Positions 1-5,584 of a stretch of 5,584 nucleotides of DNA are shown piece by piece; positions within the stretch are counted from its first letter, which is position 1, and every line of letters begins with the position of its first letter. This stretch comes from CAYMRB01 sp964392615. Lineage in GTDB: Bacteria; Planctomycetota; UBA8108. A program made the translations under genes and the position numbers. The notes under the pieces were generated by a model, which was not told the origin of the DNA, made no database searches, and worked only from the letters and a program-made list of their open reading frames with translations. The stretch spans positions 1-5,584 of the forward strand of contig CAYMRB010000552.1 of assembly GCA_964392615.1 (NCBI GenBank), written 5' to 3'.

Positions 1-1173
1 GCGGCCGACGTCCTCGACGAGATCGCCGACGGCGGACCGGGAGGCGCAGCCGACGACGAGGATCGGCGCCGGCGCGAAGAGGTACTCGAAGAGCTTGCTC
101 GACAGGACTCCTCGTCCGGGATCCTGCCAGTCGATGAGGACGAGCGCGTCCGCGGACCGCTGCAGAGCGATCGCGCGATCGCGTGACACGACACCGACGA
201 CGTCGACGAGCTCGGCGGCGCCGCACTCTGCTGCGAGACCGGCCCAGCGTTCGGCGTCGGGCCCGGCGATCACGAATCGCAGTCTCTGGCGCAGGCTCGG
301 CACACGCGCGGAAAGCGCCGACAGCGCCCGGAAGAGGCTCGTCGGATCCTGGCCGCGAGGGTAGAGGCCACCGGTGAAGACGAGGCGGACGACGCCGTCG
401 TTGTTCCACGGCGCGGGCGCGTCGCAGGAGGACGTCGCGGTCAGATCGGAATCGTGCCCGTTGTAGACGGTCTCTACCGGCGCGCGGGTGAACCGAGCGA
501 GCGTGTCGCGAAGGGGTTCGCTCACCGTCGTCACGAGGTCGACTTCGCGCAGACACCGCGACTCGAGGACGCGCTCGATGAGCGTGAAGGGAAACAGGCC
601 GCCGTACGCGTGGTTACGAGTCCACAGGTCGCGGAAGTCCGCCGCCCAGATCGTCGCGGGGCGTCGGCGCTTGACGGCGCGCGCGACGAGGTGGGTCGTG
701 TAGGGCCCGCTCGAGCTCACGACGGCGTCCCAGCCGGACTGCTCGAGCGCCCACTCACGCGCCGGCTTGACCCAGAAGTCGGTGCGGTCCGGCATGCGGA
801 CCGTGCGGTAGATGCCGGTGGTGCCCTGCACGGACCGCAGCAGGCTCTTCCACCACGCGGGCGCGCGCGTGGCGTTCGTGCCGCCAGCTTCGACGGCGGT
901 CGCGGTCGACGCCGGCATCGCCGTGCTCGGCTCCGACGATCGCTTCCCTTGACGTCGCAAGCGCTCGATGATCGCCGGCGCGCAGAACGGGATCTCGACG
1001 ACCTCGAAGCCGTCCATCGAGACGTCGAGGCCGACCTCATCGCCGTGCTTCGCGGTCGTCAAGACCGTGACGTCGGCGCCAGCGCGCGCCCAGTACTTCG
1101 CGAACGACCACGCGCGAACGGAGCCAGCAGCATTCAGCGGCGGAAAGAGAGTGGAGACGACGAGGATGCGCAT
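1..1173 (-). CDS. GT4-type glycosyltransferase, 3' end cut by window edge
   Basis: Reading the minus strand from the ATG at 1173 gives 391 uninterrupted codons that run off the left edge, so the C-terminus is missing. An in-frame TGA lies five codons upstream, so this is the first possible ATG; no Shine-Dalgarno precedes it. Seen in the protein: an N-terminal hydrophobic strand (RILVVSTLFPP, 2-12) with a following small-residue turn, as in GT-B folds; ADFRDLW at 178-184; TVSEPL at 216-221; YNGHD at 237-241; FTGGLY at 266-271, the start of the nucleotide-sugar-binding domain; FVIAGPD near 300-306; and SKLFEYL at 359-365 followed by ILVVG. This order is that of GT4 (group 1) glycosyltransferases that move a sugar from a nucleotide donor to a lipid-linked or polysaccharide acceptor on the cytoplasmic face. 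Donor and acceptor cannot be read. Residues 72-107 form a Ser/Thr/Ala/Arg-rich, probably disordered insertion. Perhaps 30-50 residues are missing (inference from family length). Confidence 0.88.
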   Translation of the reverse strand, partial: MRILVVSTLFPPLNAAGSVRAWSFAKYWARAGADVTVLTTAKHGDEVGLDVSMDGFEVVEIPFCAPAIIERLRRQGKRSSEPSTAMPASTATAVEAGGTNATRAPAWWKSLLRSVQGTTGIYRTVRMPDRTDFWVKPAREWALEQSGWDAVVSSSGPYTTHLVARAVKRRRPATIWAADFRDLWTRNHAYGGLFPFTLIERVLESRCLREVDLVTTVSEPLRDTLARFTRAPVETVYNGHDSDLTATSSCDAPAPWNNDGVVRLVFTGGLYPRGQDPTSLFRALSALSARVPSLRQRLRFVIAGPDAERWAGLAAECGAAELVDVVGVVSRDRAIALQRSADALVLIDWQDPGRGVLSSKLFEYLFAPAPILVVGCASRSAVGDLVEDVGR

Positions 1174-1230
1174 GCGGTCAGGGTATCAGGTCGCGGAGAG
1201 AGCATCACCGCATGGCGCGGGACGGATCGC

Positions 1231-1668
1231 TCACAACCCGGCCGCTTGCTTGGCCCGCTGCACCTCCGACTCCGGCAGGTACCACTTGCTGCTCTCGCTC
1301 GAGTCGCGCACCAACGTCAAGCCCGTCAGCGCGGCGCTGGTCTGGACGTTGTCGACGTGCAGGATCCGGACCCGCACCGTCCCGGTGATCGTGGCGCGCA
1401 GCGGGTCGTCTGCGTCCGACTCGACCTGCGCGACCTCCTCTTCGGATGCGAAGGGCTCCTCGCCGGCGCGTTGCCAGAGGTAGGCCGGGCCCTCGCTGTC
1501 AGGAGCGTCGAACAGGGTGCGAAGAACGAGCTCGTCGCCCTGGTAAACCTCCATCCTGAGCAGCTTCATGCCGGGGAAGCTGCACCCGGCGATGACGGCT
1601 GCGATGAAGGCGGAGACGAGAAACGCGCTGAACTTGCCGGAAGATCCGATCGTTGGCTGGTGGCGCAC
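1231..1668 (-). CDS. Small putative lipoprotein, unknown function
   Basis: A 145-residue protein. The GTG at 1668 was chosen because AGGAG lies 6 nt upstream (1675-1679) and because it leaves a short N-region before the signal peptide. A GTG at 1689, overlapping the upstream TGA as GTGA, is the alternative but has no ribosome binding site. The signal is typical of lipoproteins: a single Lys (12) near a hydrophobic run FSAFLVSAFIAAVIAG, then lipobox I-A-G-C with the lipidated Cys at 29. The mature part (about 117 residues) is hydrophilic: an acidic middle (70-90), a beta-rich stretch TGTVRVRILHVDN (95-107) and a C-terminus with WYLPESEV (129-136). No family is recognised. The serine after the lipobox Cys gives no sign of an inner-membrane retention Asp, so outer-membrane sorting is plausible if the host is proteobacterial (inference). 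It follows the RraB-family gene by 17 nt and is very likely co-transcribed with it. Confidence 0.75.
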   Translation of the reverse strand: MRHQPTIGSSGKFSAFLVSAFIAAVIAGCSFPGMKLLRMEVYQGDELVLRTLFDAPDSEGPAYLWQRAGEEPFASEEEVAQVESDADDPLRATITGTVRVRILHVDNVQTSAALTGLTLVRDSSESSKWYLPESEVQRAKQAAGL

Positions 1669-1674
1669 GGCGCT

Positions 1675-1679
1675 CTCCT
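1675..1679 (-). promoter_or_regulatory. Ribosome binding site deciding the lipoprotein start
   Basis: AGGAG on the minus strand, 6 nt before the GTG at 1668. It selects this GTG over the upstream GTG at 1689, which overlaps the preceding stop codon but has no purine-rich tract before it. Confidence 0.65.
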
Positions 1680-1685
1680 GTGTCG

Positions 1686-2063
1686 TCACTGCGCGGCCGG
1701 ATCGATCAGGACGCCCCACCCGTCCGAGTATCCGCCGTGAGGAACCGAGATTCTCTCGAGGTCCTGCTGAATGCGCACGATCTCCGCGTGCGCCGGCGTC
1801 ATGACCTTGTCGACGACGACGGTCCAAGAAGGGCCGAACTCCTCGACCTCGTCCGGATTCGTCTCGTCGTGGGGCTCTCCTTCGTCATGTTCGATGCGAG
1901 GCTGATAGCCGGCTTCCGTGAGCCTCTCGACGATCGTCTCAGCAGCGCTCGCGTTCGGCGCGAAAACCTCGAACTCGATCCGCAGCGGCTTCGTCATGTC
2001 GACGCCGCGACGAGCGAGCATCGAGAGAACCTCGCCGTCTTCGTCGTCAGGGTAGTTTTCCAT
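1686..2063 (-). CDS. RraB-family protein (RNase E inhibitor B-like)
   Basis: A 125-residue acidic cytosolic protein. The ATG at 2063 is set by GAGGAGG 9 nt upstream and by the usual family N-terminus, YPDDEDGEVL (4-13). The frame stays open for 32 more codons upstream, but that part overlaps the preceding gene and looks non-coding. Family signs: strand IEFEVFAP (29-36), a helix rich in A/E/V/R/L (40-51), an acidic loop HDEGEPHDETNPDEVEE (59-75), strand WTVVVDKVM (80-88), helix AEIVRIQQDLERI (93-105), and the closing PHGGYSDGWG (108-117), where DGWG is the best-known family signature. In Escherichia coli, RraB binds RNase E and changes which RNAs are cut. Whether that holds for this divergent homologue is unknown, and RraB-like domains in other phyla may do something else. 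It sits 20 nt after the propeller-like gene and 17 nt before the lipoprotein gene. I am confident of the family, not of the substrate. Confidence 0.85.
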   Translation of the reverse strand: MENYPDDEDGEVLSMLARRGVDMTKPLRIEFEVFAPNASAAETIVERLTEAGYQPRIEHDEGEPHDETNPDEVEEFGPSWTVVVDKVMTPAHAEIVRIQQDLERISVPHGGYSDGWGVLIDPAAQ

Positions 2064-2072
2064 CGCGATGAG

Positions 2073-2079
2073 CCTCCTC
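2073..2079 (-). promoter_or_regulatory. Strong ribosome binding site of the RraB-family gene
   Basis: GAGGAGG on the minus strand, 9 nt before the ATG at 2063. It lies in the 20-nt gap after the stop codon of the preceding gene. It is the strongest Shine-Dalgarno in the window and shows that the host uses SD-led initiation for at least some genes. Confidence 0.75.
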
Positions 2080-2083
2080 GTAG

Positions 2084-2641
2084 CTACGATCGACCGTATG
2101 CCGTCAGGTCGCTGGACGTCGCGACAACCAAACTCCGTCCGGTTGGCGAGAAGCCCCACGCTCGTATCTCGGAGCCGAGGTAGACCTTCGTGAACACGGG
2201 GGGCTTCCCGTCGACTTGCCAGTGCAGGGTCGAACCGGGCGCGAAGAGGAGCAGAGTCTCGACGGGCCAGTCGAGGGAGAGCCGCTCAGCAGACCACCCA
2301 TCCGCCGTCGAGTTGGGCAGCCCGCCTCCGTAGAGGCCGGACATGCGAACGGTGCCCGAGACCGGGCCGATTCCATTCGCTTCGAGCTGCACGGGATCCT
2401 CGAAGTCCCCGGACTCGTCCCCGTCCCGAGCCAGCCGCTCGCCGCTTCGGCAATCGAAGACGCCACGCCCCTGAGAGGACGTGACGAGGAGGAGGTCCGA
2501 AGACGGCGAGAAACCCACCGATGCCAACCCGCCGATGGCGAACGCGCCGACTCGAGACCAAGGCGAAGGGGGATCCGAGACCGGAGCCTCTCGGATTCGC
2601 GATACGATCCCGCGGAGGTGATCGGGGATTGCGTCTTTCAC
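2084..2641 (-). CDS. Hypothetical protein with WD40/beta-propeller-like repeats
   Basis: A 185-residue protein with a GTG start at 2641, supported by GAGG 7 nt upstream (2649-2652); no ATG or other good start lies between this GTG and the in-frame TGA upstream. I do not recognise a named family. The N-terminus (KDAIPDHLRGIVSRIR) looks helical. Residues 43-73 contain GFSPSSDLLLV followed by GRGVFDCRSGERLARD, which resembles one blade of a WD40-type propeller. GFSPTGRSLVVATSS (163-177) repeats the pattern exactly 120 residues later and leads to the C-terminus DLTAYGRS. The middle is Gly-rich with GLYGGGLPN (102-110) and several Trp residues. There is no signal peptide or membrane segment, so it is probably cytosolic. 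It is too short for a full seven-blade propeller, so it may form a small beta-domain or an oligomeric propeller (inference). It heads a tight set with the RraB-family and lipoprotein genes. Confidence 0.72.
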   Translation of the reverse strand: MKDAIPDHLRGIVSRIREAPVSDPPSPWSRVGAFAIGGLASVGFSPSSDLLLVTSSQGRGVFDCRSGERLARDGDESGDFEDPVQLEANGIGPVSGTVRMSGLYGGGLPNSTADGWSAERLSLDWPVETLLLFAPGSTLHWQVDGKPPVFTKVYLGSEIRAWGFSPTGRSLVVATSSDLTAYGRS

Positions 2642-2795
2642 CGGGTGGCCTCGAGTGACTGAAGAAGTAGCTCAGCGACGCCGGCGCCCGGCGCCTTGAA
2701 AGGGATGTCCGCAGCGTAGCATCGACGCGAACGACCCGGAAGCCTGACCACGAGTACTGCTCGAGCGTCTCTCCGCGACCGTCGTCGATATCGAG
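2638..2795 (-). pseudogene. Possible decayed 3' end of a gene, truncated and frameshifted
   Basis: This is the gap between the SET gene and the propeller-like gene. Two frames read like protein in succession. Directly after the SET stop, in the same frame, comes LDIDDGRGETLEQYSWSG then FRVVRVD, with no start codon. From about 2730 downward the next frame reads YAADIPFKAPGAGVAELL then LQSLEATR and ends in TGA at 2640-2638. That TGA overlaps the GTG of the next gene as GTGA, the layout expected of a coupled upstream gene. The other frames here are Arg-rich. Third-position GC does not separate the frames (roughly 73-77% in each), so the case rests on composition and the overlap. It may be chance, or a sequencing error in a short gene. 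A 5-bp GC stem with a 3-nt loop at 2683-2695 lacks a T-tract and is not called a terminator. Confidence 0.3.
2649..2652 (-). promoter_or_regulatory. Ribosome binding site of the propeller-like gene
   Basis: GAGG on the minus strand, 7 nt before the GTG at 2641. Modest by itself, it is the only purine tract near the only usable start codon of that reading frame. Confidence 0.5.
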
Positions 2796-3362
2796 TCAAT
2801 CGGCTCCCATCGTGCGTCTCAATCCTGCCAGCTCAGAAGGGTGCTGTCGAAGAAACCAAGGCGCCAGAAGGGGATAGTATTCTCGTTGAATCTCGACAGG
2901 CAGCTCGAAGAAGCTGGCTGCCGTCTTTCCTCGACAGCGTGGTGCCCCGCATCTGCATTCCCAACTATCTCCGCCAGCGTTGTTGATGAGGTAGTCGACG
3001 GTGATTTCTTCCTCCGCTCCGATGGAACGTCGCGCCATCAGGTCGATAGCGGTGCCGCGGTACCACACATACGCGTTTGGGTCGCAGGAGTGGTTCACGT
3101 ACCGATCGGGCGTGCCCACCAGCAGCAACCTGCCGTCTGACAGGAACACATGGTCTGGATCGTCTTCGGGGCGGAGAGGCTGCCCTTGCGTCACCTCACG
3201 CTCGATATTCACGACTCGAATTCGCTCACCACTGGCGAAGGGCTGCACCGTGAAGACGCCAAGACCGCGTCCCTCGGACTCCCGAACTTCAACTCCAGCC
3301 ATCTCGTCCTCGAACCTGCGGCGTCTGTTCAGCCATGGAAGGTCGATCCTCTCCGAACTCAT
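2796..3362 (-). CDS. SET-domain protein lysine methyltransferase
   Basis: 188 residues from the ATG at 3362; it would transfer methyl groups from S-adenosylmethionine to protein lysines in the cytosol. All SET landmarks are present in order: GRGLGVF (31-37), RYVNHSCDPNA (87-97) carrying the AdoMet-binding Asn-His, GAEEEITVDY (115-124) with the catalytic Tyr at 124, and a post-SET CRCGAPRCRG (136-145) whose three Cys, with C93 of NHSC, would bind zinc. The tail LPVEIQREYYPLLAPW (154-169) is helical. The start is uncertain: no Shine-Dalgarno precedes 3362, whereas the Met at residue 21 (ATG at 3302) has GAGG 5 nt upstream and begins just before the domain. The frame is open to 3473 but that part is Arg-rich and unlikely to be coding. 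GC is about 60% over 2881-3360, below the 65-78% of sampled asnB lines, which suggests separate ancestry. The target protein is unknown. Confidence 0.87.
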   Translation of the reverse strand: MSSERIDLPWLNRRRRFEDEMAGVEVRESEGRGLGVFTVQPFASGERIRVVNIEREVTQGQPLRPEDDPDHVFLSDGRLLLVGTPDRYVNHSCDPNAYVWYRGTAIDLMARRSIGAEEEITVDYLINNAGGDSWECRCGAPRCRGKTAASFFELPVEIQREYYPLLAPWFLRQHPSELAGLRRTMGAD

Positions 3363-3476
3363 TACACCCGCGCGGTGGGGCGAGGCGACGAGGATGCTCG
3401 GCCGCGCCCAGCACCGCCGAGGGGGCGTTCGCCGCGTACGTCGTAGGGCCCGCAGCCCGATTCTGCCACGCATCGC
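3363..3476. other. Intergenic gap between asnB and the SET gene
   Basis: 114 bp. The frames here are Arg- or Ala/Pro-rich and show no domain. A GTG-initiated frame of about 34 codons on the minus strand ends in TAA touching the SET ATG as TAATG, but nothing else supports it. I see no T-tract terminator after asnB and no clear promoter for the SET gene, so read-through from asnB cannot be excluded. Confidence 0.4.
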
Positions 3477-5483
3477 TCACAGCCCCACATCGAATCGCCG
3501 CACCCACGCCCCGAAACAGATGACCCGCCACAGCAGGTTGTCCCACGGCCGTTCCCCCGCCAGGATTCCCCGCACGCCTCGATCGCCTCCCTCGCGCATC
3601 CACGGTCGCAGCGCGTCGAGCGCTCGATCGAGCGCGGTCGCCGCCGCGTCGCGGTTCTCGCCGCGCATCCAGCGCTCCTCCGGCGCGGCGAACGCCATCT
3701 TGTCGCGACGCGTGCGAACGCGTTCCGGAAGCACGTCCCGCATCGCCTCGCGCAGCAACGCCTTCGTTACGCCGCCGCCGAGCTTCTCTCGCGCCGGCAC
3801 CGCGACGAGGAAGTCGACGAGCAGGTGCGACAGGAACGGCACGCGCGCCTCGACGCTGTGCGCCATCGAGTTGCGATCCTCCCAGTGCAGCAGCATCGGC
3901 AGACTCTGCGACGTCAGCTGCTCGATCGAGAACCCGCGGATGCCCCTCCGTCGTCCGTCCGTCGTCGCCAACGGATCGCGCACGTCCGGACATCGCGTCC
4001 CGCCGGCCGCCAAGAGCTCGCCGACCGCGCGGCAGGCTGCGGAGCGACGCGATAGCGCATCCGCGAGCGACACCGGCAGTGCAGCCGCCAGCAGCTTGGT
4101 AACGACACCGCGTCGCGAATAGCCGTGATCCCGCCGCATGCCGCGAACGAGAGCGCGAAACTCCTGCCAGCGGCCAGCGCGCAGCAACTCGAGAAGGTAC
4201 GCCTTGAAGAACGTGTGATACCCGGCGAGCTGCTCGTCGGCGCCCTGACCATCCAGCATGACGACCACGCCGCGCTCCGCCGCCGCCGCGAAAACCTCGT
4301 GCTGCATCCAGATCGACGGCGATCCGAACGGCTCGTCCTGCGTCCACACGACGTCGTCCAGCCGCCGCCACAGCTCGTCGCCGCGCGGCCAGACCTCGAC
4401 GCCGTCAGCCCCGACCGCGTCGACCGTCGACCGCGCCCATGCCCACTCGTCGAGCGCCTCGTCGGTCGATCGCGCCGTGAACGTCGCCAGCCTCGGGATG
4501 TCGCTGTCGATGTCGGCGTCGGCCCGTCCACCACCACCTCGAGCGCGCTCGAGCTCTCGACCGAGCAGGCAGACGATCGACGATGAATCGAGACCGCCGG
4601 AGAGGCACGATCCGACGGGCACATCCGCCCGCAACCGCCGACGCACGGCGCTCGCGAGCAGCTCGCGCAACCGCGCCGCGCGCGCCCCCGCCGTCAGGCC
4701 CTCGACCGATTCCTTCACCGACGCGCCGCCCTGTCCGACGCGGTACCAACGCTGCCACGCGATCGGCTTGCGCGGCTCGTTCAGATCGACGAAGCCCTGA
4801 CAGCCGGCCGGCACCTGTCGCACGCCGGCGAACATCGTCTCGTCCGAGTGATCGATAATCCCGCGCACGAGGAAATCCATCGCGCGCCGCGGCTCGACGC
4901 TCGCCCGCCACGCCGGGTGCTCGGTCAGCGCCTTGATCTCCGACGCGAAGACGAGCGTGTCGTCCGGCGCTCTCCAGTAGTAGAGCGGCTTGATGCCGAA
5001 GCGATCGCGGACCACCCAGACCCGCCGCGCCTCGAGATCGAGGACGACAAACGCGAACATGCCGTCGAGCTCGGCGAGCACCTCCGGACCGCGACGCGCG
5101 AACAGTCGTAGCAGGACCTCGGTGTCGCAGCCGGATTCGAACCGCTCGCCCTGCGCCTCGAGGCGCGCGCGGTGCTCCGGGAAATCGTAGACCTCCCCGT
5201 TGTAGACGATCCAGAACCGCCCCGTCGGATCCGCCATCGGCTGACGGCCGAGCGGCGAGAGATCCTGAATCGAGAGGCGCTGGTGCGCGAAGACGACCTC
5301 GGCCGGCTGCGTCGCCCCGGCGCCGGGACCGGTGACGTCACGTCCGATCGGCCGCCCGTCGGCGAACGCGACGACGTCGTGATCGTCCGGACCTCGATGG
5401 CGCAGCCGCGCGGCCATGCGCGACGCGACCGCCGCGAGGTCGGGAGAGGGCTGCACTGAGATCACACCCACGATTCCGCACAT
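3477..5483 (-). CDS. asnB: Asparagine synthetase B, glutamine-hydrolysing
   Basis: A complete 668-residue class B enzyme that makes asparagine from aspartate, ATP and glutamine in the cytosol. The start is the ATG at 5483: removal of Met leaves Cys2 as the N-terminal nucleophile (MCGIVGVIS). The frame is open 28 codons further up, but that start would bury the Cys. Glutaminase domain: RHRGPDD (28-34), AHQRLSIQDLSPLGRQP (66-82), YNGEVYDF (94-101), SGCDTE (117-122), RDRFGIKPLYY (159-169). Synthetase domain: PP-loop SGGLDSSS (295-302), LDGQGADEQLAGYH (410-423), and DRNSMAHSVEARVPF (536-550). All catalytic motifs are intact. A Gly/Asp-rich insertion at 315-328 follows the PP-loop helix. Length is slightly above the 550-650 usual for the family. 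AsnB homologues in glycan or exopolysaccharide loci may amidate a sugar or peptide acid instead of serving amino-acid supply; the nearby glycosyltransferase makes this possible but unproven. No Shine-Dalgarno is seen; a candidate promoter lies just upstream. Confidence 0.96.
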   Translation of the reverse strand: MCGIVGVISVQPSPDLAAVASRMAARLRHRGPDDHDVVAFADGRPIGRDVTGPGAGATQPAEVVFAHQRLSIQDLSPLGRQPMADPTGRFWIVYNGEVYDFPEHRARLEAQGERFESGCDTEVLLRLFARRGPEVLAELDGMFAFVVLDLEARRVWVVRDRFGIKPLYYWRAPDDTLVFASEIKALTEHPAWRASVEPRRAMDFLVRGIIDHSDETMFAGVRQVPAGCQGFVDLNEPRKPIAWQRWYRVGQGGASVKESVEGLTAGARAARLRELLASAVRRRLRADVPVGSCLSGGLDSSSIVCLLGRELERARGGGGRADADIDSDIPRLATFTARSTDEALDEWAWARSTVDAVGADGVEVWPRGDELWRRLDDVVWTQDEPFGSPSIWMQHEVFAAAAERGVVVMLDGQGADEQLAGYHTFFKAYLLELLRAGRWQEFRALVRGMRRDHGYSRRGVVTKLLAAALPVSLADALSRRSAACRAVGELLAAGGTRCPDVRDPLATTDGRRRGIRGFSIEQLTSQSLPMLLHWEDRNSMAHSVEARVPFLSHLLVDFLVAVPAREKLGGGVTKALLREAMRDVLPERVRTRRDKMAFAAPEERWMRGENRDAAATALDRALDALRPWMREGGDRGVRGILAGERPWDNLLWRVICFGAWVRRFDVGL

Positions 5484-5492
5484 GCGGGCCAA

Positions 5493-5521
5493 ATGGTAGG
5501 AGGACCGCCGGCGCGGATCAA
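5493..5521 (-). promoter_or_regulatory. Candidate sigma-70-type promoter of asnB
   Basis: On the minus strand TTGATC (5521-5516) and TACCAT (5498-5493) are separated by exactly 17 nt; each matches 4 of 6 consensus bases. The -10 ends 9 nt before the asnB ATG, so transcription would begin within a few bases of the start codon and leave almost no leader. This agrees with the lack of a Shine-Dalgarno there; the nearby hexamer reads TCCTCC on this strand, which is the opposite polarity. No divergent gene is visible in the remaining bases up to 5584. Confidence 0.4.
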
Positions 5522-5584
5522 CCGCGACCCGGCGGCCGGCGTCACACACGCTCCGCGCCCGTTGCATTCCCCGGTCATTTGCCG

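Noticed and set aside
1174..1230. Promoter or terminator between the lipoprotein and glycosyltransferase genes
   Set aside because: TACCCT near the ATG resembles a -10, but no acceptable -35 lies 16-18 nt upstream and there is no hairpin with a T-tract.
1669..1689. Upstream GTG at 1689 as lipoprotein start, overlapping the preceding stop as GTGA
   Set aside because: No purine-rich tract precedes it, while the GTG at 1668 has AGGAG at 6-nt spacing and gives a more normal signal-peptide length.
454..1740. Open frame of 428 codons on the plus strand
   Set aside because: It is antisense to the glycosyltransferase and lipoprotein genes, is rich in Arg, Asp and Ala, and has no recognisable motif; it is the usual opposite-strand shadow in GC-rich DNA.
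2683..2695. GC-rich inverted repeat that could be a terminator
   Set aside because: The stem is only 5 bp with a 3-nt loop and no T-tract follows on either strand.
3001..4122. Open frame of 373 codons on the plus strand
   Set aside because: It lies opposite the SET gene and the 3' half of asnB, which both have full sets of family motifs; its product is Arg/Ser-rich with no domain.
3289..4371. Open frame of 360 codons on the minus strand
   Set aside because: It is an alternative frame of asnB running into the SET gene; strongly Arg/Gly/Ala-biased and without motifs.
5484..5567. 28-codon N-terminal extension of asnB from an upstream ATG at 5567
   Set aside because: It would remove Cys2 from the N-terminus, which the amidotransferase mechanism requires, and its composition is Arg-rich.

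Overview
The window is a GC-rich bacterial segment in which every supported gene lies on the minus strand. It reads, from 5584 down to 1, as one co-directional series: asparagine synthetase (asnB), a SET-domain protein, a short beta-propeller-like protein of unknown function, an RraB-family protein, a small lipoprotein, and the first 391 codons of a GT4-type glycosyltransferase cut by the left edge. The lipobox and the glycan-related enzymes suggest an environmental diderm with a large GC-rich genome (Planctomycetota, Myxococcota or similar). That placement is inference; nothing here fixes the taxon.

Right part (3477-5584): a complete class B asparagine synthetase of 668 residues. Its start is fixed by the Met-Cys amidotransferase N-terminus. 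It has no Shine-Dalgarno sequence, but a TTGATC-17-TACCAT promoter-like pair ends 9 nt before the ATG, so a leaderless transcript is possible.

Middle part (2638-3476): a SET-domain protein lysine methyltransferase with visibly lower GC (about 60% by hand count) than asnB. It is followed by a 154-bp gap that may hold a decayed gene end.

Left-middle part (1231-2641): three small genes packed with 20 and 17 nt gaps, each with a usable Shine-Dalgarno and two with GTG starts. They encode the propeller-like protein, the RraB-family protein and the lipoprotein. This looks like a co-translated unit with no obvious function.

Left part (1-1173): the glycosyltransferase. With asnB it recalls surface-polysaccharide loci, where AsnB homologues and GT4 enzymes are common neighbours. 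The SET gene and the three-gene unit would then be accessory genes lying between two glycan-locus genes. No RNA gene, CRISPR array, insertion sequence or convincing rho-independent terminator was seen. The only gene-free stretches are 2642-2795, 3363-3476 and 5484-5584, all under 160 bp.
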